Below are positions 10,301-18,296 of a DNA stretch of 33,620 nt, piece by piece. The DNA comes from Haliea sp. (GTDB taxonomy: Bacteria; Pseudomonadota; Gammaproteobacteria; Pseudomonadales; Halieaceae), in the NCBI GenBank assembly GCA_024642265.1, contig JAHEBL010000034.1:1-33620 (forward strand), in the 5' to 3' direction. Position numbers and translations under genes: made by a program. The notes beneath the pieces were generated by a model that searched no databases, was not told the origin of the DNA, and saw nothing but the letters and a program-made list of their open reading frames with translations. Position 1 is the first letter of the stretch. Every line of letters begins with the position of its first letter.

Positions 10301-10798
10301 AAGCGCGGTGAAATACCCGATATCGATGCGCCGCTGGAACACGGTTCGGAGATCAAACTGCACGTGCCGGCACTGATCCCTGAGGACTACCTGCCGGATA
10401 TCAACAGCAGGCTGATCCTTTACAAGCGCATAGCCGCGGCGAGTAGTGATAACGAGCTGCGGGACCTGCAGGTGGAAATGATAGATCGCTTCGGCCTGCT
10501 GCCGGTGCAGGTGAAAAACCTGTTCCTGGTAGCACAGCTCAGGCTGCGGGCCGATGCCCTGGGCATCCGTGCGATTGAAGCCGGCCCTGAGGGTGGTAGT
10601 ATCGATTTCAACACCAATACGCGGGTACATCCCCTCAGCCTGGTGAAGTTGGTGCAGTCCGACCCGAGGGCCTATAAACTGGCCGGGGCCACCCGCCTGC
10701 GCTTTCAGCTCCAACTGAACGATAACCGGGAACGCCACCAGTATGTGGAACAACTGCTGGATTCCTTTGCTACTGACGCCACGGAACATGCCGCCTGA
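7331..10798 (+). CDS. mfd: transcription-repair coupling factor
   Basis: Mfd is a DNA translocase that removes RNA polymerase stalled at lesions and recruits UvrA. The 1155-residue length is normal. The N-terminal third is the UvrB-like, UvrA-binding module (PDWETLPYDNFSPHQDI near 77-93). An RNA-polymerase-interacting CarD-like domain follows (VVHLEHGVGRYIGL near 487). The translocase has Walker A GDVGFGKTE (K638) and Walker B DEEH (733-736), then the QLRGRVGRS motif. A C-terminal TRCF domain closes the protein. The start is the ATG of MFPELV. A TACAAT lies at 7271-7276 but has no -35 at the right distance, so I do not call a promoter. The stop codon overlaps the ATG of the next gene by one base, implying coupling to the CsiV-like gene. 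Confidence 0.98.
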   Translation: MFPELVKDTPWPQQKASRTALGPFSGSAEARCIAELARPGQLLLVITADTSSALALERELPFFLEDDVEILAFPDWETLPYDNFSPHQDIISERLSTLHRLRRMTAGILVVPIPTLMHRLAPTDYIAASSLVLAEGQTLDIDSFRRDLQRNGYLNVETVYEHGEFALRGSLFDIFPMGSKLPYRIDLLDAEVDSLRTFDPETQRTVDKVPGINLLPGREYPLDRGAISRFQMNWYDAFDVDPDQCTVYVEVSAGRSPGGCEYYLPLFFERCATLFDYLPDNTAIIACGDHHASACHFWDDVKTRYEEYGIDSRRPLLPPTRCFTPVEELYQILGKYAVLELRHSPDAPVHTASGVRTPPELGGDQRTLSATAHLAQFIREHGGPVLLCAESAGRREILLESLREHQLEPPAVKDWHEFIASGETFAIATAPLDRGMYFGPGKPTLVCESQLFGNRVAQRRRRGKQAEDAAVANVFRDINELREGVPVVHLEHGVGRYIGLQTLTVDGQEAEFLTLEYAQGSRLYVPVASLHLVSRYAGSDPELAPLHKLGSDQWDKARRKASEKASDVAAQLLEVYARREAREGFAFAAFQHDYEQFAAAFPFEETPDQQSTISAVIEDMQSPRVMDRLVCGDVGFGKTEVAMRAAFLATRNSKQVAVLVPTTLLAQQHFSSFSDRFADWDVSVEVVSRFKSAKELAAVTERVAAGKTDILIGTHKLLQSGFRFDDLGLLIIDEEHRFGVKQKEAIKALRSEVDVLTLTATPIPRTLNMAMGGMRDLSIIATPPARRLSIKTFVREHNIAMIKEAVLRETLRGGQVYYLHNEVKTIEETARKLRELLPELSIAVAHGQMRETQLEQVMSSFYHQRHHILLCTTIIETGIDIPNANTIIIERADKFGLAQLHQLRGRVGRSHHQAYAYLMCPPRSAITPDAVKRLEAIEAAGDLGAGYLLATHDLEIRGAGELLGDEQSGQIHSVGFGLYMDMLQRAVAALKRGEIPDIDAPLEHGSEIKLHVPALIPEDYLPDINSRLILYKRIAAASSDNELRDLQVEMIDRFGLLPVQVKNLFLVAQLRLRADALGIRAIEAGPEGGSIDFNTNTRVHPLSLVKLVQSDPRAYKLAGATRLRFQLQLNDNRERHQYVEQLLDSFATDATEHAA

Positions 10799-11844
10799 TG
10801 CCTAAATTAATTGCTTTGCTCACTTCCTCCATTGTTGTTGTCGCAGCGTTGACAAGTAACAGCGCCGTGGCCCAGGACTATCGCTGGTTCAGGGTCGAAT
10901 TGCTCGTGTTCACCAACCAGGCCCAATCGGAGCCCGTCGGTGCAGCCAGCGCCGAGCAGTGGGACGCCATTCCCGAGCTCGCCTATCCGCTGGCTGCGCG
11001 ATTCCTGGTGGATCCGGAGCGCGTTGCCCGCAACGAGGCGAAATATGCCGGGGAGAGCCTGGTAGACAAGTACGGCCGACAGATCATCAGGATCACGAAG
11101 GGCTATGCCAGCGGTGGGGGCCAGCCGCCCGCGCCTGTTATGTCTGAACCGGTGCCCGCCGGGGCGGGGGAAACCCTGCCGCGGCCCTTCGTGATCCTTG
11201 CCGAGGGGTACCAGGAATTTCGAGGCAAGGCGTCGGCGCTGCAGCGCAGCGGGCGTCACTCACTGCTGTTCCACGAGACATGGGTACAGGCCGTTGGCCC
11301 CGAGGCAAACAGCCTGCCTATCGTGCTGGATCACTCTGGCGACGATCAGCGGTGGCCTCCCCTGCAGGGCACGGTAAAAATCTTCCTGACCCGGTACCTG
11401 CACCTGGAAACCAATCTGTGGCTTAACACGCCGGGTGAATACCTGCCGGGCACCTGGCAGATGCCCGCCCCGCCGTTCGGCCCTCCCTCCCTTGTGATCG
11501 AGGAAGAAGGTGTGGTTGATATCGCAGCTGCAATTGCCGGTGTGCAGGCGGGAGCGCCCCCGACAGGCGCTGCAGAGAGCGCTGGCGGTGCGACGGCCGC
11601 AACTGCGGATAACGTGCCCGCGATGAATACTGCCGGGGGAGAGGCAGGCCAGCTTGCCGCGGGGGCGGAGCAAGCGCTCGGGCCGGTCTACCCCTATCGG
11701 CACGCCGTACTACTGGAGCAGACGAGGCGGATGCGCAGCGGCGAGGTGCATTACATCGACCATCCGCTGCTGGGTGTGATCATCAAGTTCACCCCGGTTT
11801 CTGCCGATGAACTTGCCGCTATCGCGGCCTCGCAGACGATCTGA
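10798..11844 (+). CDS. csiV: CsiV-family envelope protein, probable peptidoglycan-associated
   Basis: The protein resembles CsiV, a periplasmic protein of Vibrio reported to bind peptidoglycan and support cell-wall integrity. Residues 1-25 are a signal peptide with an AVA cleavage site, followed by DYRWFRVELLVFTN, a family hallmark. Other conserved stretches are GYQEFRGKASAL, HSLLFHETW and FLTRYLHLETNLWL. An Ala/Gly-rich linker at about 240-295 separates these from a C-terminal segment, LLEQTRRMRSGEVHYIDHP, also typical. The 348-residue length is within the family range. The ATG overlaps the mfd stop, so the two are probably cotranscribed, although no functional link between them is known to me. 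Family assignment is fairly sure; the molecular role is taken from Vibrio. Confidence 0.8.
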   Translation: MPKLIALLTSSIVVVAALTSNSAVAQDYRWFRVELLVFTNQAQSEPVGAASAEQWDAIPELAYPLAARFLVDPERVARNEAKYAGESLVDKYGRQIIRITKGYASGGGQPPAPVMSEPVPAGAGETLPRPFVILAEGYQEFRGKASALQRSGRHSLLFHETWVQAVGPEANSLPIVLDHSGDDQRWPPLQGTVKIFLTRYLHLETNLWLNTPGEYLPGTWQMPAPPFGPPSLVIEEEGVVDIAAAIAGVQAGAPPTGAAESAGGATAATADNVPAMNTAGGEAGQLAAGAEQALGPVYPYRHAVLLEQTRRMRSGEVHYIDHPLLGVIIKFTPVSADELAAIAASQTI

Positions 11845-11854
11845 GCGGCCCCGG

Positions 11855-12652
11855 TCACGGGCCGTGTCGGGCCAACAGGCTGCGCAGCAGCTTGCCCACG
11901 ACGCCGGCTTCGCGCTGCAGTATCTCGCGCATCATCGCCATGGAGATCGGCAGGTCGCCGAGCCCCGCCGCAAGGTTTACCACCATACAGACTGACGCAT
12001 AGGCGATACCGAGTTCCCGTGCCAGCGCCGCTTCCGGCATACCTGTCATCCCCACGACGTCACAGCCATCGGCCGCCATGCGGCGAATTTCTGCCGCCGT
12101 CTCAAGTCGCGGTCCCTGCACAGCACCGTATACGGCGGTGGATTCGCAGGCAATACCGGCATCGGCTGCCGCGGCCAGCAGCGCCGTGCGCAGCGCGCGG
12201 TCATAGGGTTCGGTAAAGTCGACGTGCCTGAGCTGACCGTCACTGCCATCGTCAAACGTATGCTCGCGCCCCCAGGTGTAGTCGATCAGCTGGTCCGGGA
12301 TCACCAGTCTGCCGGGCTGCATTGCGGGTGAGATACCGCCTACCGCATTGATCGCCACGATCTCGTTGACCCCGAGGGACTGCATGGCCCACAGATTGGC
12401 GCGGTAATTGACCAGGTGCGGGGGAATCACCGCGGGACTGCCGTGGCGCTGCAGGAAATAAACGCGGTGGCCGGCGAGCAGCCCTTCGTGAATCGGCCCG
12501 GAGGGCGCGCCAAACGGGGTGTCGGGGCTGTGCGTGGCGGCGGGAGCCAGTCCCTCCAGTTCCGCAATACCGGTCCCGCCTATCACACCGACGCTTTTCA
12601 CAGGCCGCGTCTCGTTTGCGCCAATCTCATCGCCGATTATCACCCGCGTCAT
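11855..12652 (-). CDS. S-methyl-5'-thioinosine phosphorylase (MTAP/PNP family)
   Basis: Members of this family cleave purine nucleosides with phosphate, here most likely methylthioinosine from the polyamine/methionine salvage route. Visible motifs are the phosphate loop GVIGGTG, FLQRHG, NAVGG and GPRLETAAEIRRMAADGCDVVGMTGMPEAALA. The purine-contacting residue is asparagine (MVVNLAAGLG), as in 6-oxopurine phosphorylases, not the aspartate usual in adenine-type MTAP. That favours methylthioinosine or another 6-oxopurine nucleoside. The position after mfd and the CsiV-like gene matches the Pseudomonas enzyme. The start is uncertain. The chosen ATG gives 265 residues. A TTG lies five codons earlier, and a GTG 17 codons later (MKSVGVIGG) would match the family N-terminus better. 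None has a clear ribosome-binding site. Confidence 0.88.
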   Translation of the reverse strand: MTRVIIGDEIGANETRPVKSVGVIGGTGIAELEGLAPAATHSPDTPFGAPSGPIHEGLLAGHRVYFLQRHGSPAVIPPHLVNYRANLWAMQSLGVNEIVAINAVGGISPAMQPGRLVIPDQLIDYTWGREHTFDDGSDGQLRHVDFTEPYDRALRTALLAAAADAGIACESTAVYGAVQGPRLETAAEIRRMAADGCDVVGMTGMPEAALARELGIAYASVCMVVNLAAGLGDLPISMAMMREILQREAGVVGKLLRSLLARHGP

Positions 12653-12678
12653 ATAGTTCGTGATCAAGCCATTTTTTA

Positions 12679-12695
12679 GACATATTTTTTATGTC
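12679..12695. repeat. perfect 6-bp inverted repeat in the leader of the phosphorylase gene
   Basis: GACATA and TATGTC flank five T residues. The element lies between the predicted start of transcription and the start codon of the phosphorylase gene. It could be a small leader hairpin or a binding site. No function can be assigned. Confidence 0.5.
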
Positions 12696-12720
12696 GGGAG
12701 AGGCTGGATAGCTGCGAATG

Positions 12721-12729
12721 AGTATATCA
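12721..12729 (-). promoter_or_regulatory. extended -10 promoter for the phosphorylase gene
   Basis: TGATATACT reads toward the phosphorylase gene: a TGn motif directly before TATACT (five of six matches). No convincing -35 is present, which extended -10 promoters tolerate. The leader would be about 60 bases. Confidence 0.4.
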
Positions 12730-12850
12730 AAGCCATGACCGAGTCGCGTCACATTTTGAAAAGTCGGCCAAGCGATTGATCTACCTTAAAAACTTTTTTG
12801 TCAGTAACTAATGTAATTTACAAAGGGATTTATAGATCAAATTCACATAA

Positions 12851-12878
12851 TGGACAGCTTGTGCCAGCGTGTTATGTT
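12851..12878 (+). promoter_or_regulatory. promoter of the small acidic protein gene
   Basis: TGGACA (five of six) and TATGTT (four of six) are 16 bases apart. The -10 is preceded by TGT, an extended -10. The predicted start lies about 27 bases before the ATG at 12912. Confidence 0.45.
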
Positions 12879-12911
12879 GGCTGGGCAAGGGAAAAAAAAG
12901 GACCAGGAAAA

Positions 12912-13229
12912 ATGAAACTGCAACAGCCTGTAATTGGGCGGTGGTACAAGGACGTGCAGATAGATGCACTGTTTGAAGTGGTCGACTGGGATCCGGATTC
13001 GCTGTCTATAGAAATCCAGTACCTGGATGGCGAGGTCGCGGAGTTCGATCTGGATGCGTGGCGTGAAATGATGCCAAAGCGGGCAGAAGCACCCGAGGAC
13101 TGGCGGGCGGCCTTTGAACTGGACGACGAGGACCTGATCGACCCCGACCTGCCGATGCATCCGGAGGACTGGAACAGCCCGCTCAATTCGATCGAACCCG
13201 ATGCGATGTATGGTGTAGAGGATTACTGA
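12912..13229 (+). CDS. small acidic conserved protein (DUF6763-like)
   Basis: The product is 105 residues and strongly acidic toward its C-terminus. It opens MKLQQPVIGRWYKDVQIDAL and continues FEVVDWDPDSLSIEIQYLDG. This looks like a small beta-rich domain followed by an Asp/Glu/Pro-rich tail (PEDWRAAFELDDEDLIDPD). It resembles small gammaproteobacterial proteins I associate with DUF6763, but I am not certain of the name. The ATG at 12912 is preceded by AGGA at the right distance. The reading frame stays open for 38 codons upstream, but that part contains the predicted promoter and looks non-coding. No signal peptide or membrane segment is present. Function unknown. It is co-directional with lexA, but lexA has its own promoter. 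Confidence 0.8.
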   Translation: MKLQQPVIGRWYKDVQIDALFEVVDWDPDSLSIEIQYLDGEVAEFDLDAWREMMPKRAEAPEDWRAAFELDDEDLIDPDLPMHPEDWNSPLNSIEPDAMYGVEDY

Positions 13230-13285
13230 GCCCCGCTGCGGGTAGTGCCCCTTCCCTCCCGCCCCTTGTGGTGGGACCGCCGCTG

Positions 13286-13315
13286 TTGTACCGGCGCCGG
13301 AATACTGTATATAAT
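13286..13315 (+). promoter_or_regulatory. lexA promoter
   Basis: TTGTAC and a perfect TATAAT are separated by 18 bases. The -10 lies wholly inside the SOS box at 13305-13320, so bound LexA would block RNA polymerase. Confidence 0.65.
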
Positions 13316-13320
13316 CACAG
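13305..13320 (+). promoter_or_regulatory. LexA-binding SOS box
   Basis: CTGTATATAATCACAG fits the gammaproteobacterial rule CTGT-N8-ACAG exactly, with the AT-rich core typical of strong boxes. It overlaps the lexA -10 hexamer, indicating autorepression. Confidence 0.9.
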
Positions 13321-13323
13321 CAC

Positions 13324-13339
13324 CTGTATAAATAACCAC
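13324..13339 (+). promoter_or_regulatory. possible second, degenerate SOS box
   Basis: CTGTATAAATAACCAC shares the left half (CTGTATA) of the first box, four bases downstream of it, but the right half reads CCAC instead of ACAG. lexA genes often have two boxes. Here the second would be weak. Confidence 0.35.
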
Positions 13340-13349
13340 GGTGCCCGCA

Positions 13350-13952
13350 ATGGAAAAGCTTACCTCGCGACAACAGCAAGTGCTGGACCTTGTGCGCAGG
13401 CATATCGACCAGACGGGGTATCCCCCCACCCGCGCGGACATCGCCAGGGAACTTGGTTTCAAGTCCGCCAATGCCGCCGAGGAGCATCTCAAGGCGCTCG
13501 CCCGCAAGGGAGCCATCGAAATGATCGCCGGTGCATCACGTGGCATACGCCTGCCGGAAAGCGCAGGCATACCGATCGTGGGCCGCGTCGCCGCTGGCAA
13601 CCCGGTACTTGCTGAGCAGAACATCGAAGACTACTGCGACCTGCCGCCTACCTTTTTCAAGCCCCGTGCCGACTACTTTCTGGTGGTCCAGGGCGACAGC
13701 ATGATCGACGTGGGGATTCTCGACGGCGATCTGTTGGCCGTTCACAATACCGCTGTGGCCAACAACGGCGATATCGTGGTGGCGCGTATAGAAGATGAGG
13801 TCACGGTCAAGCGCCTGCACAAGACCGGCCAGAAACACCTGCTTGAACTGCTGCCGGAGAACCCGCTCTACAAACCTATCAGGGTAGACCTGAGGGAACA
13901 GGCTTTCGCCATCGAGGGCATCAGCGTCGGGGTGCTGCGGCGTGGGTCGTAG
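13350..13952 (+). CDS. lexA: LexA, SOS-response repressor and self-cleaving protease
   Basis: LexA represses DNA-damage genes and cleaves itself when RecA filaments form. The 200-residue protein has a winged-helix N-terminal domain ([15 protein letters not shown], then [15 protein letters not shown]). The cleavage site is A82-G83 in GRVAAG. The catalytic pair is S117 (QGDSM) and K154 (TVKR). All key residues are present. I chose the ATG of MEKLT. A GTG three codons earlier is in frame, but family members start at this ATG. The SOS box overlapping the promoter shows autoregulation. In pseudomonads the SOS gene sulA follows lexA. Here only about 140 bases separate lexA from a convergent gene, with no recognisable sulA. 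Confidence 0.98.
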   Translation: MEKLTSRQQQVLDLVRRHIDQTGYPPTRADIARELGFKSANAAEEHLKALARKGAIEMIAGASRGIRLPESAGIPIVGRVAAGNPVLAEQNIEDYCDLPPTFFKPRADYFLVVQGDSMIDVGILDGDLLAVHNTAVANNGDIVVARIEDEVTVKRLHKTGQKHLLELLPENPLYKPIRVDLREQAFAIEGISVGVLRRGS

Positions 13953-14094
13953 TTAACAGCTGGAAAGGTTTAGACCGGCTGTCGCCAGGTTTCCAGAGCG
14001 GACACTGTACTGTCAGAGCGCAATCAAGCGTGCTGGGTGATGGGACTGCCTGCCACCGGCTGGCGCCCCTGGCTGTGCTGCCGCGCGACTGGCG

Positions 14095-14343
14095 CTAGTG
14101 CAGCATACGGGAAACGGGTTCCGTTGCGGTTGATTCCTGCTCAACCTGTTCGGCTATCGCCGCTGCGGCCTGAATACCGGCCTGTATCATCGCCTTGGCG
14201 ACTTCAAGCCCGTTATCCATCAGGTAGATACGCGATTCGTCGGAAAAACGAATAGTGACTAGCGGCTCGGAGTCATCGTCGGCACGCTGCAGGACGACTT
14301 CCCCATCTCCCAGATCAACAATCTCCAGTAGAGATGCAGACAT
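14095..14343 (-). CDS. small conserved protein of unknown function, 82 residues
   Basis: The product begins MSASLLEIVDLGDGEVVLQR, continues with PLVTIRFSDESRIYL, and ends in an Ala-rich helix (AMIQAGIQAAAAIAEQ). The pattern suggests a small beta-sheet domain plus one amphipathic helix, with no signal peptide. GAGG lies eight bases before the ATG. A small gene of similar type sits between lexA/sulA and topA in Pseudomonas (recalled), which supports it being real. It is co-directional with, and 80 bases downstream of, the DUF6586-like gene, and may be the last gene of a topA transcript. It converges on lexA. Function unknown. Confidence 0.8.
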   Translation of the reverse strand: MSASLLEIVDLGDGEVVLQRADDDSEPLVTIRFSDESRIYLMDNGLEVAKAMIQAGIQAAAAIAEQVEQESTATEPVSRMLH

Positions 14344-14423
14344 TCAATTGACCTCTGGTTGCTGAATGTGCACGTTCATTCTAACAGCAGTAATTGCCAT
14401 CGGCCACCCGGAGCTGTCAGTTG

Positions 14424-14903
14424 CTAGTACTCGTCCAGTGAGTCGCCCATGCGTTCAAACAGCGCTTCGAGCTGCTCGAGCCAGCTCGCTACCTGCTCTG
14501 CTCCCGGCAGGTCGGCGGCAGCAACGGCGAGATTACCCTGCTGACGCGGCGTGGTAATGGCAAGCTCCTGATCACGCAGCATATCCGCCAGCCAACCGCC
14601 GGCCTCCAACTGCCGGAATTCGTTTATTTCTCCAGGAAAGACCCTGCCTTCCGGCATTGGGGGCAGCTCGCCGCAGCTGCGGGGCAAGCCGTGGGCAGGT
14701 GCCACTGACCGACTGACCGAAAGCAGGAACCAGCCGTAAGCGGCGACAAGATGCTCTCTCGCGGCGCCGTGGAAAGCCTGGGTAAGCACTCTGGCTGGCG
14801 TATCCTGTCGCTCCAGCTCCCGCTGCCACGCCGACAGAACTATTTTCGCAAGGTAAAGCGCCTGGTTGGCGCGGGCGCGATCGTTGGTGTCGGAGCCGCT
14901 CAA
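14424..14903 (-). CDS. DUF6586-family protein
   Basis: A 159-residue mostly helical protein with [20 protein letters not shown] near the N-terminus and [17 protein letters not shown] in the middle. These fit DUF6586 proteins, which lie next to topA in Pseudomonas and relatives. The start codon appears to be TTG. Its last two bases are the first two of the topA stop codon (TTGA overlap), so translation is probably coupled to topA. No ATG or GTG start preserves the conserved N-terminus. No membrane segment or catalytic motif is evident and the function is unknown. Confidence 0.8.
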   Translation of the reverse strand: MSGSDTNDRARANQALYLAKIVLSAWQRELERQDTPARVLTQAFHGAAREHLVAAYGWFLLSVSRSVAPAHGLPRSCGELPPMPEGRVFPGEINEFRQLEAGGWLADMLRDQELAITTPRQQGNLAVAAADLPGAEQVASWLEQLEALFERMGDSLDEY

Positions 14904-17563
14904 GAGCGCTTGCGAGCCCCGCTGGCGCCACTGCCTGATTGCTCAACCTCCCACTTGCCTTTTCGATAAAATGCCTTCCAGCCAGTGGCTTTGCCATCGA
15001 CTTCTGTCATGACGTACTGCTCCTTGGTTTTTCGGCTGAAGCGCACCTGTGCCCGGTTTTTGTCCGGGTCTGTTACCGGCGCGCCGAACAGGAACGCGTA
15101 CTTTGGATCAATCTCGTCCTTATGCGGCAGTAACTCATCGACAAATGGCGCGCGGGTTTCCCGGTTGCGGGGAAACTGGCTGGCGGCGAGGAATAGACCC
15201 GCGGCGCCATCCCGCAGTATGTAGTGGTCCTCAACCTTGACGCAGGCCAGTTCAGGCATGGGCACGGGGTCCATCTTTGGAGGTGCCGCCTCGCCGTTAC
15301 GCAGCAGTTTGCGGGTGTTTTTGCAGCCCTCAGAGGTGCAGCCGAAATATTTACCAAAGCGGCCGGTTTTCAGCTGCATATCGGCACCGCATTTATCGCA
15401 TTCGATGATCGGGCCGTCGTAACCCTTGATCTTGAATTTCCCGGTTTCGACTTCAAAACCGGGGCAATCGGGCCCATTGCCGCACACGTGCAGCTTGCGA
15501 CTCTCATCGATCAGGTAGCTGTCCATCGCGGTGTTGCAGATTTTGCACCGGTGCTTGGTGCGCAGCAGGCGCGACTCCGCCTCGTCATCCGCGTCCTCGC
15601 GAATCGCCTCGTCGCCGGGGGTCAGGTTAATGGTCTGCTTGCAGCGCTCCTTGGGCGGCAGTGCATAGCCAGAACAACCCAGGAATACACCAGTGCTGGC
15701 TGTGCGGATCTGCATGGGGCGGCCGCACTTGCTGCAGGGAATGTCCGTCATCGTCGGTTCATTCGGTTGCATTCCCGCCGGCTCCGGTTCACCGGCTTTT
15801 TCCAGCAGCCCGGTGAATTCGCCATAGAACTGGTCCAGCAGTTCACGCCATTCCAGTTTGCCCTGTGCTACTTCATCCAGATTGGCCTCCATGGATGCTG
15901 TAAAGCCGTAGTCCAGCAGCTCGGTGAAGCTCTTCTGCAGCCGTTGGGTAACGATTTCGCCCATTTTTTCTGCATAAAATCGCTTGTTTTCCAGTCGGAC
16001 GTAACCGCGGTCCTGAATGGTGGAAATGATCGATGCATAGGTAGAGGGCCGACCGATGCCCCGCTTCTCCAGTTCTTTCACCAGGCTGGCCTCGCCATAG
16101 CGGGGCGCGGGCTTGGTAAAATGCTGGGCAGGATCGAGCTTGTCCAGCGTGAGCGCCTCGCCCTCTTTCATATCCGGCAGTACCGTGTCTTCACCCTTGC
16201 GGCCGGCGGGCACCTGCACCCGGGTATAACCGTCAAACTTGACGATCCTGCCCTTGGCATTCAACTGGTAGTCCCCCGCGCTGACGGTGACAACGGTGGA
16301 CGTGTACTGGGCATCGGGCATCTGGCAGGCCACAAACTGGCGCCAGATCAGCTCGTACAGGCGTTCTGCGTCGCGCTCCATGTCCTTCAGCCCGGCCTGT
16401 AACACGTTCACATCGGAGGGGCGGATGGCCTCATGCGCCTCCTGGGCACCCTCCTTCGACGAGTACAGGCGCGGCTCGTCCGGCAAATAGGCCTTGGGGA
16501 AATTTTTGCCAATGTATGTGCGGCAAGCGGCAACCGCCTCTGCGCTGAGATTGGTCGAGTCCGTGCGCATGTAGGTGATGTAGCCCGCTTCGTAGAGACG
16601 CTGGGCCATCATCATGGTTTTCTTCACCCCGAAGCCGAGCCGGGTGCTCGCCGCCTGCTGCAGAGTGGAGGTGATAAAAGGCGCCGACGGCTTTGACCGG
16701 GTGGGCTTGTCCTCACGCTGACTGACCGAGTAAGGCAGCGACTCCAGCTCCGACGTGGCCGCCAGCGTGGCTTTTTCACTGGTGGGGTTGAAGGTCTCGC
16801 CAAGATGCTTGCGCACCTGGAACCGCACCTTGTCGCCCTGCTTGCTGACGAGGTCCGCGTGCACTTCCCAGTATTCCTCGGGAACGAAGGCGTGAATTTC
16901 ACGCTCGCGCTCGACCACCAGTCGCACCGCCACGGACTGTACCCTGCCGGCGGAGAGACCGCGCGCCACCTTGGCCCACAGCAGCGGTGACACCATATAT
17001 CCGACTACGCGGTCGAGGAAGCGCCTGGCCTGCTGGGCGTTTACCCGGTTCTGGTCCAGGTGTGCCGGATGTTCAAACGCCTCGGTGATCGCTTTCTTGG
17101 TTATTTCATTGAAAACCACGCGCTGGTAGCGTGATTCGTCGCCGCCAATGGCCTCGCGCAGGTGCCATGCGATGGCCTCACCCTCGCGATCAAGGTCAGT
17201 TGCCAGATAGATCGCATCGGCATTTGCGGCCAGTTTCTGTAACTCACTGACCACTTTTTCCTTGCCGGGCAATATCTGGTAGTTGGCTTTCCAGTTGTGT
17301 TCGGGATCTATGCCCATGCGCCGGATCAATTGCTCCCGCGCCTTTACCTTTTTGTACTCTGCCTTCTTTTCGGGTGCCATTTTGCGCGTCTTGGCAGCCT
17401 GGGCGGCACGCTCTTTCGCATCCACGGCGCCACTGCTGCTGCCGGCCGTTGGCAGGTCGCGAATATGGCCCACGCTGGATTTCACGACAAAATCCGGACC
17501 GAGGTATTTGTTAATGGTTTTCGCCTTGGCGGGCGACTCAACGATGACTAGTGATTTACCCAT
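14900..17563 (-). CDS. topA: DNA topoisomerase I
   Basis: TopA relaxes negative supercoils by a type IA single-strand passage. The 887-residue protein begins [17 protein letters not shown]. Its Toprim domain carries DLDREGE (D123, D125, E127, E129 region). The catalytic tyrosine is Y331 in YITYMRTDS. The C-terminus has three zinc-ribbon-like modules: CSKCGRPM...[12 protein letters not shown]...CPGF and CDKCGADM...CKNT. A basic tail (GARKRS) closes the protein. Length is normal. The start is ATG with GGGA upstream. It has a good promoter and leads the DUF6586-like gene, whose TTG start overlaps its stop. Confidence 0.98.
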   Translation of the reverse strand: MGKSLVIVESPAKAKTINKYLGPDFVVKSSVGHIRDLPTAGSSSGAVDAKERAAQAAKTRKMAPEKKAEYKKVKAREQLIRRMGIDPEHNWKANYQILPGKEKVVSELQKLAANADAIYLATDLDREGEAIAWHLREAIGGDESRYQRVVFNEITKKAITEAFEHPAHLDQNRVNAQQARRFLDRVVGYMVSPLLWAKVARGLSAGRVQSVAVRLVVEREREIHAFVPEEYWEVHADLVSKQGDKVRFQVRKHLGETFNPTSEKATLAATSELESLPYSVSQREDKPTRSKPSAPFITSTLQQAASTRLGFGVKKTMMMAQRLYEAGYITYMRTDSTNLSAEAVAACRTYIGKNFPKAYLPDEPRLYSSKEGAQEAHEAIRPSDVNVLQAGLKDMERDAERLYELIWRQFVACQMPDAQYTSTVVTVSAGDYQLNAKGRIVKFDGYTRVQVPAGRKGEDTVLPDMKEGEALTLDKLDPAQHFTKPAPRYGEASLVKELEKRGIGRPSTYASIISTIQDRGYVRLENKRFYAEKMGEIVTQRLQKSFTELLDYGFTASMEANLDEVAQGKLEWRELLDQFYGEFTGLLEKAGEPEPAGMQPNEPTMTDIPCSKCGRPMQIRTASTGVFLGCSGYALPPKERCKQTINLTPGDEAIREDADDEAESRLLRTKHRCKICNTAMDSYLIDESRKLHVCGNGPDCPGFEVETGKFKIKGYDGPIIECDKCGADMQLKTGRFGKYFGCTSEGCKNTRKLLRNGEAAPPKMDPVPMPELACVKVEDHYILRDGAAGLFLAASQFPRNRETRAPFVDELLPHKDEIDPKYAFLFGAPVTDPDKNRAQVRFSRKTKEQYVMTEVDGKATGWKAFYRKGKWEVEQSGSGASGARKRS

Positions 17564-17629
17564 AATTTCCCGTGATGCATACCCAGCTCAGGGTTTGGAC
17601 CGGTGTGTCCGGCCAGTGAAAAGGTGGCA

Positions 17630-17658
17630 TATATAAGTCGCCTGTCCTCTGTGGTCAA
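17630..17658 (-). promoter_or_regulatory. topA promoter
   Basis: TTGACC (five of six) and TATATA are separated by 17 bases and read toward topA. The leader would be about 60 bases. Confidence 0.6.
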
Positions 17659-17674
17659 GCGAAATCAGGGAATC

Positions 17675-18136
17675 TCAGGTACGCAACTGCTCCGCCCAGG
17701 CCTCCAGAACGAGCCTGATTTGCTCTACAGCCTCGACTCCGCCTGACTCGCGCCAGTAAATTCCGCAACTGCCTTCATCCACACTTGCGGCGAGCACCTG
17801 CGTCGGTAATTGCGCCAACGATCCCGGCACGGCGAGCCTGCGTTGCAGGCCAACCCAGCCTTCCGCCTCGTACAGCCACGCCCGGTTTTGTTCCAGCTTG
17901 TGTTTGGACGGGGGTATGCGCTTCCCATAATAGATGGTGTCGTGGCCAGCGTGATCGCGGGTTTTCATCCGGCCGCTGTCGCGTCCGGGTATACTCCTGA
18001 ATTCGACAAACATACCGTGCACGGCCGCATATTCGCGCATACGGGCAATTTCCCTCTGTCGCTTGCTGGGCATAAGGTTTGTGAGTGGCGCCAGTGCGAT
18101 CGCGATGACGAAAATTATCAGCAGGTAGGTCAACAT
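17675..18136 (-). CDS. membrane-anchored protein of unknown function
   Basis: The 153-residue product has one N-terminal membrane segment (residues 3-22), then a basic stretch, SKRQREIARMREYAAVHG, and a soluble domain. Recognisable stretches are FVEFRSIPGRD, TIYYGKRIPPSKHK and RAWLYEAEGWVGLQ. The basic residues after the membrane segment suggest the soluble part is cytoplasmic. The ATG has AGGA nine bases upstream. I do not recognise a family. It is divergent from the universal stress protein gene and ends just before the topA promoter, so it could be transcribed separately from topA. Confidence 0.75.
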   Translation of the reverse strand: MLTYLLIIFVIAIALAPLTNLMPSKRQREIARMREYAAVHGMFVEFRSIPGRDSGRMKTRDHAGHDTIYYGKRIPPSKHKLEQNRAWLYEAEGWVGLQRRLAVPGSLAQLPTQVLAASVDEGSCGIYWRESGGVEAVEQIRLVLEAWAEQLRT

Positions 18137-18250
18137 CGGGATTCCTGATTCAGGTCAACGTCTGCACAGTACGCGCGTGAGACAGTAAGCCGCTGGTGGG
18201 CACAGGTTGACTGATTGAAAAAGAACCTGCATCACCCGCGTGCCATTCTA

Positions 18251-18259
18251 TGCTATAAA
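18251..18259 (+). promoter_or_regulatory. extended -10 element before the universal stress protein gene
   Basis: TGCTATAAA combines a TGn motif with TATAAA, about 38 bases before the ATG. No good -35 lies 16-18 bases upstream; TTGACT and TTGAAA occur further away. Confidence 0.35.
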
Positions 18260-18296
18260 TGCCTTTAACATGATGAGCAATAAACGGGGTAGTACT

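Noticed and set aside
11846-11864. Inverted repeat CGGCCC/GGGCCG at the convergent ends of the CsiV-like and phosphorylase genes, considered as a two-way terminator
   Set aside because: The stem is only six base pairs, overlaps a stop codon and has no T-tract on either strand.
12798-12911. A longer start for the small acidic protein, adding 38 residues
   Set aside because: The extra part spans the predicted extended -10 promoter, and the ATG at 12912 has a good ribosome-binding site.
14037-14255. A 72-codon plus-strand frame after lexA, checked as a possible sulA remnant
   Set aside because: It shows no resemblance to SulA and half of it is antisense to the conserved 82-residue gene.
15224-16402. 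A 392-codon open frame on the plus strand opposite topA
   Set aside because: It is antisense to topA, whose catalytic and zinc motifs lie in this stretch on the other strand.
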